Made by a program: the position numbers and the translations under genes. From assembly GCA_019703815.1 (NCBI GenBank), contig AP023053.1:730995-794994 (forward strand): 64,000 nucleotides of DNA. The letters are read 5' to 3'. Origin of the DNA: Thaumasiovibrio occultus (GTDB lineage: Bacteria; Pseudomonadota; Gammaproteobacteria; Enterobacterales; Vibrionaceae). A model generated the notes under the pieces. It was not told the DNA's origin. It saw nothing but the letters and a program-made list of their open reading frames with translations, and made no database searches. This document shows positions 8,393-17,366 of this stretch, one piece after another (the stretch's first letter is position 1; every line of letters starts with the position of its first letter).

Positions 8393-9754
8393 TTACTTAA
8401 TCCATATCTGTTTGGCGTTTACAAAGGCTTTAATACCGTGCTCGCCCAGTTCACGCCCGTAGCCAGACTGTTTTACACCGCCGCTGGGTAAACGGGGATC
8501 GGTTTTGACGATGCCGTTGATTGCCACTTGCCCAACCTCCAATGCTTGCGCCATCTCGATCGCTAACGCCGCACTTTGCGTCCATACCCCGCCGCCTAAG
8601 CCGTACGCTGACGCGTTTGCCACTTCGATTGCATGTTTCGCATCACGTACCGCACTGACTGACATCACGGGGCCGAATACCTCTTGCTGCATGGCGCACA
8701 TTTCAGACGTCACATCCGCAAGTAACGTCACGGGATAGTAAAAACCTTCGCCTTCTGGCATCTCACCACCGAGCAAGCATTTTGCGCCTTGCGCGATCGT
8801 CGTCGTTACTTGGCGATGTAAGTTATCGCGCAGATCGGCTCGCGCTATTGGGCCAACGTCAGTCTCAGCATTGTTCGGATCGCCAACGTTGAGCGCTTTT
8901 AAGCGACTCAGCAAACGCGCAACGAAGTCATCATAGATAGGTGCTTCAATCAAAATCCGTTTAGCGGCAATGCACGACTGACCCACATTGATCACTCGCG
9001 ATAACACCGCCACATCCGCCGCGTGGTCGAGATCGGCGTCCGCTAACACGATGAATGGATCCGAGCCGCCCAACTCCAACACTGACGGTTTAACTTCTGC
9101 TGCCGCCAGCGCAGCGACAGTCGCGCCCGCTTTGGCAGAGCCCGTAAAAGAGACCGCTTTGATAGCCGGATGGCGGATAGCCTGCGCCACTTGGCCATTG
9201 GTGACGGGTAAGTTAACGACAATATCGGCAGGCGCGCCCGCTTTCTCGAAGGCAGCGATGATCCCCAACGCACATTCGGGCACATGAGGATCATGCTTCA
9301 TCACACAGGTGTTTCCTGCCATCAAAGCGGGCGCCAGATAGCGAAACGTCACCCATAACGGCGCGTTCCACGGCAGCACACCAAGGGTGACCCCTAGTGG
9401 CTGATAGTGAACAAAGCTACGGCTGGCATCTGAGCTAATATCTTCGTCTTTCAAATACTGCGCCGCTGTATCAGCGTAGTGCTCGGCGCACCACGCGGCT
9501 TTTTCAACCTCGGGTCCGGCTTCTTTAACCGTTTTTCCCATTTCGTCTGTCATGGTTTGACCGAGTGTTGCTTTGCTCTCACGCAATGCCGCCGCGACTT
9601 TGTGCATGATCGCACCTCGCTCGGCATAACTCATCGTGCTCCATTCGGTATAGGCGTGCTGAGCACGTTCAATACAAAGCATCATTTGCTCATCCGACAA
9701 AGTGGGATGATGACTGATCACTTGGCCTGTTGCCGGATTAATTGCTGTTTGCAT
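8393..9754 (-). CDS. NAD(P)-dependent aldehyde dehydrogenase (succinate/aspartate-semialdehyde type)
   Basis: 453 residues of the aldehyde dehydrogenase superfamily, the length of short succinate-semialdehyde dehydrogenases. Visible motifs are GVLPWNAPLW, the Rossmann region SFTGSAKAG, the general-base Glu in VLELGGSDPF and the catalytic Cys in GQSCIAAKR. The start ATG 9754 has a perfect AAGGAGGT. It is the third gene of an operon with a diaminobutyrate-type aminotransferase and a DoeA-like hydrolase, 12 bases behind the latter. The context suggests oxidation of aspartate semialdehyde to aspartate, the job of DoeC in ectoine breakdown. Succinate semialdehyde remains an alternative. Confidence 0.88.
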   Translation of the reverse strand: MQTAINPATGQVISHHPTLSDEQMMLCIERAQHAYTEWSTMSYAERGAIMHKVAAALRESKATLGQTMTDEMGKTVKEAGPEVEKAAWCAEHYADTAAQYLKDEDISSDASRSFVHYQPLGVTLGVLPWNAPLWVTFRYLAPALMAGNTCVMKHDPHVPECALGIIAAFEKAGAPADIVVNLPVTNGQVAQAIRHPAIKAVSFTGSAKAGATVAALAAAEVKPSVLELGGSDPFIVLADADLDHAADVAVLSRVINVGQSCIAAKRILIEAPIYDDFVARLLSRLKALNVGDPNNAETDVGPIARADLRDNLHRQVTTTIAQGAKCLLGGEMPEGEGFYYPVTLLADVTSEMCAMQQEVFGPVMSVSAVRDAKHAIEVANASAYGLGGGVWTQSAALAIEMAQALEVGQVAINGIVKTDPRLPSGGVKQSGYGRELGEHGIKAFVNAKQIWIK

Positions 9755-9766
9755 AGGACCTCCTTG

Positions 9767-11071
9767 TTACGCCGATGATGGTGGATGGCCGCCATTTTTT
9801 GCGACGTTCTCACGTTTGCTCTTTTGCCGTCTTGTCGCTTTCTTTTCCGCCTGAACGAATGCGCTCTCTGGTGATGCTGTTGAGGCTTTAAGTGATTGCA
9901 CCGTGTTACTGGGATGAACAACAAAATCTCGGTCTAGTGCAAAGAACGACTTTATCCCCGTATCGGTGACATAAATCGTATCAGAGATCCCGCACGTCTT
10001 ATTGCCATCGACACCCCACATCCACGGAATGATGTGCAGCGTCATCCCTTCTTTCAACACCGCAGAATCCCCTTGCTTTAAGCTGGTGATATAGCCTTCA
10101 TCCCAACTTGGCGGAAATGCAATACCAATCGAATACCCCGATCGTGTAACCAGTCGCGCGCCGACGTCATTATGCGAGATAATATTACGCACTAAGTTAT
10201 CAACATCTGACACCGTCATGCCCGGTTGAACATAACTGTGCAGCGTATCTAACGCGGTTTTCATCAGCTCTTGGGCTTTGTACATGGAATCGGTAAGCGG
10301 CCCATTCACAGCGGTGCGCATCATCGCGGTATGGTAGCGACGATAACACCCCCCCACTTCTAAAAACACATGCTCGCCCGGCTGTACAATGCGCCCTTCC
10401 CATGTAGCATGGCCGATCATACTGCGCGGTCCCGATGTCACATACGGCATGACCGCAGGCGCCTCTCCACCTGCGCGAAACATGGCTGCACTGATCTCTG
10501 CCGCGATTTCATTTTCGCTTACGCCTTCTACCGACGCCGCCAGTCCAGCTTTCATCCCCGCTTCGGTGGCGATCGCCGCTCTGCGCATCACTTCTATTTC
10601 AGCTGGAGATTTACAAATTCGCCCTTCTTCAACGATGCCAAAGCAGTCGAGCAATTTGCCTTCAACCAAGGTGGTGTGGATAAAGTCTTGCTGATACGCC
10701 GGAAAGAAATAGCTGTTACGCTCGTAGCCAATTCGCTTGTTGGCCAGGTTAAATTCACGCAGGGTTTCCACCAGCATTTGAATGGCATCGCCGGTATCGG
10801 GATACGGCCGCGTATGTTCAACCCAAGTCCGTTCGATAACATTGGACTCTTCAAGCTTACGGGTGATCATAAACGGCTCTTGCTCCAGAGGCACAATCAG
10901 CGCTTGGAAGAAAGAGTAGCCCGTGGTTTGGTAATCCGTCAGATACATGATGTTTTCAGGATCAGTGATCACAACCGCATCCATGCGGCGCTCTTCAATC
11001 CGCTTTCGCAGCGCATCCAAGCGTTGTTGATACTCTTCTGGCGGAAAGGTCATATCGGTTCGCGTGATCAT
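9767..11071 (-). CDS. doeA: M24/creatinase-fold hydrolase, probable ectoine hydrolase
   Basis: 434 residues with an N-terminal creatinase domain and a C-terminal pita-bread domain. The metal-binding Asp residues of true prolidases are not there: the usual D-x-G ... D-x-x-R-T pattern reads EVGGCYRRYHTAMMRT, with Glu and Ala at the ligand positions. This matches the metal-independent creatinase/ectoine hydrolase branch, as do GHATW and LHIIPWMWG. Ectoine hydrolase (DoeA/EutD) opens the ectoine ring to acetyl-diaminobutyrate. The chain has an extra Lys/Arg-rich tail of about 35 residues after the domain. Its ATG overlaps the aminotransferase stop (ATGA). No DoeB deacetylase lies beside it, which weakens the assignment. 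Confidence 0.75.
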   Translation of the reverse strand: MITRTDMTFPPEEYQQRLDALRKRIEERRMDAVVITDPENIMYLTDYQTTGYSFFQALIVPLEQEPFMITRKLEESNVIERTWVEHTRPYPDTGDAIQMLVETLREFNLANKRIGYERNSYFFPAYQQDFIHTTLVEGKLLDCFGIVEEGRICKSPAEIEVMRRAAIATEAGMKAGLAASVEGVSENEIAAEISAAMFRAGGEAPAVMPYVTSGPRSMIGHATWEGRIVQPGEHVFLEVGGCYRRYHTAMMRTAVNGPLTDSMYKAQELMKTALDTLHSYVQPGMTVSDVDNLVRNIISHNDVGARLVTRSGYSIGIAFPPSWDEGYITSLKQGDSAVLKEGMTLHIIPWMWGVDGNKTCGISDTIYVTDTGIKSFFALDRDFVVHPSNTVQSLKASTASPESAFVQAEKKATRRQKSKRENVAKNGGHPPSSA

Positions 11072-12336
11072 ACAGCCTCCAATACGTTTGCCAGCACAGA
11101 TACCACAATCCCCATGCCTTCGTGGAGGTTGTCTTCTTCAATGGTGAGCGGCGGGATAAGTTTAATAACGCGGCCACCGGTACCGCAGGCACCCAGCAGC
11201 AAGCCATGTTCGAAACACTGTTTAACCACTTCTTTGGCTTTGTCGCCATCGCCAATATCAATGCCTATCATCATGCCCTTACCGCGCACTTGCACGGAAG
11301 GCAGCGAATGCATTGGCGAAAGGTGCTGCATCATAATGTCGTGATAGCGTTTAACCTGATCCATCAATGCGGGATCGGTAAAGTAATCTAGCGCGACACC
11401 ACCGGCGACAAACGAAAGGCTCTGTCCACGAAATGTCCCGGTATGCTCACCCGGGTTCCAGTGATCGTCATGCTCAGGTTTGACGAGATTCATCGCGATG
11501 GGCGTGCCCACACCACCGAGCCCTTTAGCTAAGCAGACGATATCCGGATCGACGTCATAATCGTCGAAACTAAAGAACGAACCCGTTCGCCCCATCCCCG
11601 CTTGTATGTCATCAATGATTAGCAATGCGCCGACTTCACGGGCCAGATCTTGCAGGGCGGATAGCCACGCAGGATCGGCGATATTCACCCCGCCTTCGGC
11701 TTGGATCACTTCAACCAAAAATGCGGCGGGCTTATCAATGCCTGATGATGAATCGTTATATTGATCAGCGAGCTGTTTTAAGGTGTTGAGTCCACATTCG
11801 GAGTGGCATCCGTGACAGCGCGTAATACACCCGAAGGGTTGGTGCCGAACGTGATTTAACGGTACTCCCGCCGCGCCACGAAAGTAACTATTGGCCGTAG
11901 CGGCAAGTGAGCCGAGTGTCATACCATGAAAGCCGTGATGAAACGCTACTATTTCTTGTCGCCCTGTCACCCTTCGCGCCAGTTTCATTGCTGCTTCGAC
12001 GGCATTGGTACCCGTTGGACCCACAAACTGCATGCGATGGGGCATGTCACGCGGCTTGAGGACGACCTCCTCGAATTTTTCCATAAACTGGCGTTTAATC
12101 GTTGTACTCATATCAAGGCTGTGCAGCACGCCATTGCCTTGGATGTAGTCTATGATTGCGCTGGTCATACGTGGGTTGTTATGGCCGAAATTAAGCACCC
12201 CAGCGCCAGAGAAAAAATCCAAATACTCTTTGCCGTTTTCATCGATTTGTTTTGCGTTTATCGCTTTGTCGAACACCGTCGGATAAATACGGCTGTAGCC
12301 GCGTAAGTTTGACTCTCTCAATTCGAAAATAGACAT
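11068..12336 (-). CDS. doeD: class III aminotransferase, diaminobutyrate-2-oxoglutarate type
   Basis: 422 residues of the PLP-dependent class III (omega) aminotransferases. The N-terminus with FSGAGVLNFGHNNP closely resembles EctB/DoeD diaminobutyrate transaminases. The PLP lysine is about residue 271 in CLAKGLGGVGTP, and the Asp contacting the pyridine nitrogen is in LIIDDIQAGMGRTG. EctB makes diaminobutyrate and DoeD degrades it; they look alike, but no ectA or ectC is nearby while a DoeA-like hydrolase and an aldehyde dehydrogenase follow, so the catabolic role fits better. The ATG is preceded by GGGGAGGTGG. It is the first gene of the operon. Confidence 0.82.
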   Translation of the reverse strand: MSIFELRESNLRGYSRIYPTVFDKAINAKQIDENGKEYLDFFSGAGVLNFGHNNPRMTSAIIDYIQGNGVLHSLDMSTTIKRQFMEKFEEVVLKPRDMPHRMQFVGPTGTNAVEAAMKLARRVTGRQEIVAFHHGFHGMTLGSLAATANSYFRGAAGVPLNHVRHQPFGCITRCHGCHSECGLNTLKQLADQYNDSSSGIDKPAAFLVEVIQAEGGVNIADPAWLSALQDLAREVGALLIIDDIQAGMGRTGSFFSFDDYDVDPDIVCLAKGLGGVGTPIAMNLVKPEHDDHWNPGEHTGTFRGQSLSFVAGGVALDYFTDPALMDQVKRYHDIMMQHLSPMHSLPSVQVRGKGMMIGIDIGDGDKAKEVVKQCFEHGLLLGACGTGGRVIKLIPPLTIEEDNLHEGMGIVVSVLANVLEAV

Positions 12337-12426
12337 AAACCACCTCCCCTTTAACGAGAAACCCCAGCTTTCACAACTGACTAATGACAGATGCCCGAAT
12401 CTCGTAGCATCAGCGCATTAATTTAC

Positions 12427-12438
12427 GTATACGACTAG
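12427..12438. promoter_or_regulatory. possible operator GTATACGACTAG upstream of the aminotransferase operon
   Basis: The 12-mer GTATACGACTAG lies about 90 bases upstream of the aminotransferase start. The same 12-mer lies about 104 bases upstream of the SDR gene at 47870-47881, in the same orientation relative to the gene. The core CGTATACG is palindromic here. A shared regulator is inferred only. Confidence 0.35.
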
Positions 12439-12671
12439 TTAAGGTTATCAGTACAAAAATGCCTGATAATTAGAGGGATAAGCAGGTATGGGGTGAAATA
12501 AATTTCGGATTGCGCGGGCTGAGTAGCCACGTCAGTACAGAGTGTTTTACCGGCATAACGAATGTTTTCATCGTTCTCACCTCGCTGCGACACAAAGTAA
12601 AACCGTCCGTGATTTGTCACGGCTGAGTTGCTGATATCAGCAAGTTCCAATGAGGTAAGCACATCACTCAC
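12435..12671 (-). CDS. doubtful small ORF
   Basis: 78 codons from GTG 12671 with no visible ribosome-binding site. No signal peptide, helix pattern or motif can be recognised, and the C-terminal half overlaps the promoter region of the aminotransferase operon. It lies downstream of the HEAT-repeat gene on the same strand. It may be a chance frame; it is listed because nothing else fills this stretch. Confidence 0.2.
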   Translation of the reverse strand: MSDVLTSLELADISNSAVTNHGRFYFVSQRGENDENIRYAGKTLCTDVATQPAQSEIYFTPYLLIPLIIRHFCTDNLN

Positions 12672-12824
12672 TTAACGATAGATAGTGTGCTCTTTGGTAA
12701 ACTTGGCACAAGGATTAGGGCTTTGCAAACCGTGGCACAAGAGAAAATGTTCGCATCAACGTTGGGTGCGCTAAGCGTTAACCACGCCATACCGCATTCA
12801 ACCAAAGCTGTGCGAGGATTCACT

Positions 12825-13154
12825 TTAAAGAGAGGAAATATACTTGAGCGCATGTAGCGCGAATTCTCGGATCTCGTCATTATCCGAGCGTTGTGCCGCC
12901 TGCAAATACGGCTCGGCGGCATCGGCTTGCGCGCCGAGCTGCTCACACAACTCCGATAACGCAAACGCGCACTGACATCGTACCTCACTATCGGTATCTG
13001 CTAGCATATGGTGGCACAACGCCAACAACGCAGGTGCGGCCTCTTTGCCTAGACCGCGCAAAATATCCGCAGCGTTAAATCGCACATCATCATCACAAGA
13101 GGCTAATGCCTTAATACAATGTCCGACGGGATCAGCGTAAAAGTCATCGCTCAT
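12825..13154 (-). CDS. small HEAT-repeat protein
   Basis: 109 residues forming about three paired helices of the HEAT/PBS-lyase repeat type: CDDDVRFNAADILRGLG, TDSEVRCQCAFALSELCEQ and DNDEIREFALHALKYI repeat the pattern D-(D/S/N)-(D/E)-(V/I)-R-x-x-A. Such proteins are protein-binding scaffolds. There is no signal peptide, so it is cytoplasmic. The start ATG 13154 has AGGA about 12 bases upstream, a weak site. The binding partner is unknown. Confidence 0.8.
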   Translation of the reverse strand: MSDDFYADPVGHCIKALASCDDDVRFNAADILRGLGKEAAPALLALCHHMLADTDSEVRCQCAFALSELCEQLGAQADAAEPYLQAAQRSDNDEIREFALHALKYISSL

Positions 13155-13239
13155 TGATAAGTATTGTCCTGAGCATCTGTCTGGTATTCACGTCACTTTG
13201 AAGCGCTATCGCAGTGAAACATTTCTGTTGTTTGCCTAG

Positions 13240-13671
13240 CTAAGACGCGCAGAAATTCTCACTATTTGGGTCATCTGGGTTTAAGACCTGCACGCTAAAA
13301 TCTGGCGACAATTTGAATCGGTTTATTATATTGGTGACTTTTTCCGACGTTGCGGCGCTACCAAAATCTAAGAAAAAGGGAATGGGATCATTGTCTTTGC
13401 GCCATATCTCATTCATTTCCTTTGCTAAGACCTTAGCTTTATCCCAACCACCCTCAAAAATTTTCGAATAATCGAAGTGCGGCCAAGCAGCGATGTCATC
13501 TACGTCTGAGGAGTCCTGCGCGAATAAAAAAGAGATACTTATCTCCGAGTGCCACGGGAAAACACCAATATCGATAATTCTGAGTTCCTTGCCCCCAAAT
13601 TCGGCTAACGCTTCCAATAATTTTTCAGCAAGTAACTGCTCAATACTTTCTATGCTGTAGTTCATCGTCAT
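13240..13671 (-). CDS. hypothetical cytoplasmic protein
   Basis: 143 residues, acidic, with an amphipathic N-terminal helix (SIESIEQLLAEKLLEALAEFG) and a mixed alpha/beta body rich in Trp and Phe (AAWPHFDYSKIFEGGWDKAK). There is no signal peptide or membrane helix. Two ATGs compete: 13671 with TTAGG upstream, and 13665 with AAGGA upstream. The composition is like that of small immunity-type proteins, but no toxin gene lies beside it, so I assign no function. Confidence 0.65.
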   Translation of the reverse strand: MTMNYSIESIEQLLAEKLLEALAEFGGKELRIIDIGVFPWHSEISISFLFAQDSSDVDDIAAWPHFDYSKIFEGGWDKAKVLAKEMNEIWRKDNDPIPFFLDFGSAATSEKVTNIINRFKLSPDFSVQVLNPDDPNSENFCAS

Positions 13672-13716
13672 CCTTGCACCTAAGATCTAGCACTTAGCAC
13701 GCGGTAGATTAACCGC

Positions 13717-14451
13717 CTACCAGACATCCATGTAGGAGACACTGTATTGGATCAGTTCGTTCTCAGCAAACGTCAATGTGACAAAGGTTGATTGGGTCAT
13801 ATAGAAGTCGTTGCAGGTGGGCTCGCCGCTCATAGTTGTCTGACGCAAATGTTGGTCTATCTCTTTTTGCGACATTAAGATCTGCTTTTCAAAATACAAT
13901 TCATGGCTGACCTGATCACTTTCAATGGCGAGCTGCACCAACTCGATGCCCAACTGCTGGGCGGTGTACTCTGGCATTATGCCAATACCAATATCAGAGG
14001 CGGTGACAAACTGATCACTGGCGATCGTTGTCTCGATACACTGTTGTGGCAATTTGGCATCACGAGTGCGCACAATTTCGAACCCCTGCAAGTCCCAGCT
14101 GGCATAGCGATAAAAAATCGCAGCGACCGACTTATCGTCACTGAGGTAACAGGCATAGTCACTGCATGAGGCGCAGGCAGGATCATCATCGGCAATGTGT
14201 GGTGCTGGCAATGGCGAAGCGAGATCACTCATCGCATGATCAGGCACTGTCACACCAAACAAAGTCAGGTTGGGCTGAGAGAGCGATCCGCCAATCACCG
14301 CCGGATCGCGTGATGCTCTCCATGCGGGTTCATTGCTACAATCAAGTGTCGGCGCTGCGAACGCCTGCGGGGCAAAAAATAGCGACAAAACCACAGCGAC
14401 AACGCTGTTTGATAGAGAGGTAAAAGCGAACCGAGATTGACGATTTAACAC
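13717..14451 (-). CDS. exported protein of unknown function
   Basis: About 244 residues. GTG 14451 is chosen because AGGAG lies 5 bases upstream; GTG 14457 overlaps that site. A long signal peptide ends at PQAFAA, near residue 33. The mature part begins TLDCSNEPAW and has a Cys-rich spot (ACASCSDYACYLSDDKSV) and further Cys near 140 and 220, so disulphides are likely. EPAW after an N-terminal Cys is loosely similar to the EPHW block of the protein at the left edge, perhaps by chance. Lone gene, no recognised family. Confidence 0.7.
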   Translation of the reverse strand: MLNRQSRFAFTSLSNSVVAVVLSLFFAPQAFAAPTLDCSNEPAWRASRDPAVIGGSLSQPNLTLFGVTVPDHAMSDLASPLPAPHIADDDPACASCSDYACYLSDDKSVAAIFYRYASWDLQGFEIVRTRDAKLPQQCIETTIASDQFVTASDIGIGIMPEYTAQQLGIELVQLAIESDQVSHELYFEKQILMSQKEIDQHLRQTTMSGEPTCNDFYMTQSTFVTLTFAENELIQYSVSYMDVW

Positions 14452-14629
14452 GAGCACTCCTGCCGTTTATTGGCCGTTCCAAATTGGCGATAACAGCACA
14501 GTACGGCAATCAAAGACGAATTAAAACTTTAATAAGATCAATGTGTAAGCCTGTAGCAGTTTTGAGTCACTTTCTACTGTTAGCTTTCAGATTAACGACA
14601 GTTCGCCCCATTCTGTCTGATGGATCACC

Positions 14630-15478
14630 CTACTCTTTAGACGCACTGTTCGCCGACAACGGTTTTCTGCTCGGTAACATGGCGGTGAGGTTGCCAAGCA
14701 ACATAATTAACGCGCCGACAAATAGCGACAATTCGATCGTTTCGCCATAGAGCAACATACCGACGATCCCTATCGCGGGCAAGCGCATAAAATCCATGAT
14801 CACCACTAAACTGACTTCGGCGCTCTGCATCGCTTTTGTCATGCAAAAATGCGCCGTTAAAGCGGTACCACCCACAATTGCTAGCCAACCCCATTGCGCG
14901 GCGCTCGGCATGATCCACTCACCCAAGGTCAATAGGACGGCCACGGGTAACTGCACAGCACACATATAAAACAGAACGGTCAGCGGATTTTCTGTCGCGG
15001 CGAGGGATTTAGTCGCACTATGGGAAATGGCATAACAAAAAGCAGCGCCAAGGACGACCAACGAATAGAGATTAAACACTTCCATCCCCGGCTTAACGAT
15101 CACCAGAACGCCAATCAGGCCAAGGACAATAGCAGACAGTTTTCGCTTGGTTAGACGTTCGCCTAAAAACAGCCATGCGATCAGTGCCGTCCAGAGTGGT
15201 ACGGTAAATTCTAGGGCAAACACTTCAGCCAACGGCAACACACTGATCCCAACCAGCCAGCCATATTGTCCAGCAAAGTGAAACAGGTTTCGCGCACCAT
15301 GCAAAGGAACGCGTTTCGTCGCAAACGCGTGTCGATTGCCCGTGAGCAGCATAATTGCGGTAATCACCACTAAACCAATTAAGCTGCGAAACACCATGAC
15401 TTGCGAAGTCACAATTTCGCCGCTCAACTCCCGCGCACCGACCGCCATTAAACTAAATGATGATAAAGCGCCCAACAT
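14630..15478 (-). CDS. EamA/DMT-family inner-membrane transporter
   Basis: 282 residues with about nine or ten hydrophobic helices in two similar halves, the EamA drug/metabolite transporter fold. Typical segments are FRSLIGLVVITAIML after helix 1 and LEFTVPLWTALIAWLFLGERLTKRK at the end of the first half, where E-R-L is the usual helix-4 end. Members move metabolites such as amino acids or nucleotides out of or into the cell; the substrate cannot be predicted. A start slightly upstream is possible because the first helix begins at once. Lone gene. Confidence 0.87.
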   Translation of the reverse strand: MLGALSSFSLMAVGARELSGEIVTSQVMVFRSLIGLVVITAIMLLTGNRHAFATKRVPLHGARNLFHFAGQYGWLVGISVLPLAEVFALEFTVPLWTALIAWLFLGERLTKRKLSAIVLGLIGVLVIVKPGMEVFNLYSLVVLGAAFCYAISHSATKSLAATENPLTVLFYMCAVQLPVAVLLTLGEWIMPSAAQWGWLAIVGGTALTAHFCMTKAMQSAEVSLVVIMDFMRLPAIGIVGMLLYGETIELSLFVGALIMLLGNLTAMLPSRKPLSANSASKE

Positions 15479-15707
15479 CCATATTACTGCTCTAAAAATG
15501 GTCGTTCCCTCTTATTTTCCGCGATGGTTATTCTGATAAAAAACTAAGTTAGCCTCAATCCTACGCGAAATATGCGCGCTCGACTACGGTACGATTGCAT
15601 AGAAATAGCCGAGCATGGGAATGGATATAGCGCAGTTATGTTGATGGATATAACACAGTTGTGTGATTGAAAATAGCGTAGCGATATGCATGGCCTTCGC
15701 TAGATAA

Positions 15708-16325
15708 TCAAAACGCTAACCCCAGCGCTTTTAAATCCGCTTCACATTGCGCCGCATTTTTATATTGAATCCCATAAAGGCCAACCGCTTCGGCACCTGC
15801 AATATTATGTGGCATATCATCAATAAACACGGTTTCCACCGCTTCTATTTTGTGCTGAGTTAATAACGACTGGTAAATTTCAGGTTGTGGTTTCAGTAAA
15901 CCCAGATCGGCCGACACTGTTGCGCCATCGAACAGCGACCAAAAACGGTAAGTTGACTGCAAAAACTCCACGATTTCGTGGACGTTATCCGTGAGGGCGT
16001 AAACGCGATATCCCGCGGCTTTCACTCGCTTTAGCAAAGACTCCGATCCATAGAGCAAAATCTGCGTTTGTTTAACATAGTAAAAAAGACGCTCACATTC
16101 TAACGCTGACAGCCCCAGCGCGGCTTGATATCGCGTTTTTGCTTCAGGCTCGGTAAGCAGACCTTTATTTAAATCTAACCAAATTGAGGATTGAAAGATT
16201 TCGGTTGCGGTGCGTTCTGTCTCATCGCCATCGCCAAACGTGAGCCTGACAATTTCGTGTGGAGACCAACGCACCATGACATTACCAATATCAAACACAA
16301 CATTCTTCACCTGACTCGATACCAT
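15708..16325 (-). CDS. HAD-superfamily phosphatase, YihX-like
   Basis: 205 residues of the haloacid dehalogenase superfamily with a helical cap. Motif I is VFDIGNVMVRWSP, where the second Asp of D-x-D is Gly, as in YihX-type enzymes (FDLGNV). Motif II is the Thr in VYALTDN, motif III the Lys in LLKPQPEIY, and motif IV VFIDDMPHN. YihX of E. coli is an alpha-glucose-1-phosphatase; the substrate here is not known. ATG 16325 is preferred over GTG 16328 because AAGGGA sits 6 bases upstream. Confidence 0.87.
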   Translation of the reverse strand: MVSSQVKNVVFDIGNVMVRWSPHEIVRLTFGDGDETERTATEIFQSSIWLDLNKGLLTEPEAKTRYQAALGLSALECERLFYYVKQTQILLYGSESLLKRVKAAGYRVYALTDNVHEIVEFLQSTYRFWSLFDGATVSADLGLLKPQPEIYQSLLTQHKIEAVETVFIDDMPHNIAGAEAVGLYGIQYKNAAQCEADLKALGLAF

Positions 16326-16405
16326 CACAATTCCCTTTTTTAATCCCTAAAGCTTTAGGATAGCAGCGAATTATCTGTGGCAGGTGAAGAAAGCCATCCT
16401 ACCTA

Positions 16406-16756
16406 TTAGGACTCTTTTTTAGCCAGCAAGGTGTTAATCAGCTTTTTAACGTTATCCATATCGTCAACCACTAAGCTGCGCCCCGCTTGAATAAAAGACG
16501 CAGCGATAGCGATACATATTTTCAATAGCATAAAACCAAAGAACAGCGCGACGAACCGCATGATGTCGCTAGAAAAAGTAATGTCTTTGCCGTCAATCGA
16601 GATGAAATAGCTATTGTTGTTGGAACCAACCAGATACTCAGATATCGGATGACTCGAGAAGTCTTGCACGTAGCCAGATAAATTGAACAGAAAATAAAGA
16701 AGCGTTGATACCCCTGCGGCGATTAATGCAAAGCCAATTGCCTTTGTTGCGTTCAT
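16406..16756 (-). CDS. small membrane protein of unknown function
   Basis: 116 residues with two hydrophobic helices (about 5-25 and 66-90) separated by a polar loop containing SNNNSYFISIDGKDITFS, probably periplasmic. The C-terminus is charged and cytoplasmic-looking (VDDMDNVKKLINTLLAKK). A strong AAGGAG lies 9 bases before ATG 16756. No family was recognised. Lone gene between the phosphatase and YnfA-like genes. Confidence 0.7.
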   Translation of the reverse strand: MNATKAIGFALIAAGVSTLLYFLFNLSGYVQDFSSHPISEYLVGSNNNSYFISIDGKDITFSSDIMRFVALFFGFMLLKICIAIAASFIQAGRSLVVDDMDNVKKLINTLLAKKES

Positions 16757-16899
16757 CTCTAAGATCTCCTTATCTCTTTACCTTAATCAATAGGAACGCT
16801 ATATCACACGCCGGACGGCGGATAGCGTTGTCGCTACGATATCTCAAGCACTCAGAGCGTCACACATTTTACGTGCTTCGCGATACATTTTTGCGAGCG

Positions 16900-17232
16900 T
16901 TACTGACTTCGCGGCGCGAACATAATGATCGCCATGCCCAGCAGCGCGACCGACACACCAAGCAGATCCCAAAGGCTTGGGCGAACACCATCCACTAGCC
17001 ACAGCCACAAGATCGCGACAAATATATATACCCCACCGTAAGCGGCATAGACCCGCCCCGCTGCAGTGGGATGCAGCGACAACAGCCAAGCAAACAACGC
17101 CAAACAGAACGCGGCAGGAATTAACAACCAAATGGATTTGTCTTGGGTGAGCCACAAATAAGGCAAGTAACAGCCCATAATTTCCGCAATGGCGGTGATC
17201 ATAAAAAGACCCACAGTTTTTATTTCAAGCAT
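16900..17232 (-). CDS. ynfA: YnfA/UPF0060-family membrane protein
   Basis: 110 residues with four hydrophobic helices, as in YnfA (108 residues in E. coli). Signature stretches are [13 protein letters not shown] in helix 1 and [14 protein letters not shown] between helices 2 and 3. The family is related to small multidrug exporters; its role is uncertain. ATG 17232 is chosen over an in-frame GTG at 17244 because GGTGA lies upstream and the resulting length matches the family. Confidence 0.9.
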   Translation of the reverse strand: MLEIKTVGLFMITAIAEIMGCYLPYLWLTQDKSIWLLIPAAFCLALFAWLLSLHPTAAGRVYAAYGGVYIFVAILWLWLVDGVRPSLWDLLGVSVALLGMAIIMFAPRSQ

Positions 17233-17366
17233 TTCTATCTTCACCGTTTTAACTATCCCGTTATTAGCTATACCGCTGACAGGCCCACTCAGACACTGAG
17301 AGTATTGTCATATTACCTAGACGAGGGGCTGTATAACAGATGAAGCCAATGCGTAATATTAGCGGA

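Noticed and set aside
10370-11344. 324-codon plus-strand open frame over the DoeA-like and DoeD-like genes
   Set aside because: It lies entirely antisense to two well-supported coupled genes, has no ribosome site and reads as Arg/His/Cys-rich noise.
12668-12988. 106-codon minus-strand frame overlapping the HEAT-repeat gene
   Set aside because: Overlaps the conserved repeats in another frame and has no family feature or ribosome site.
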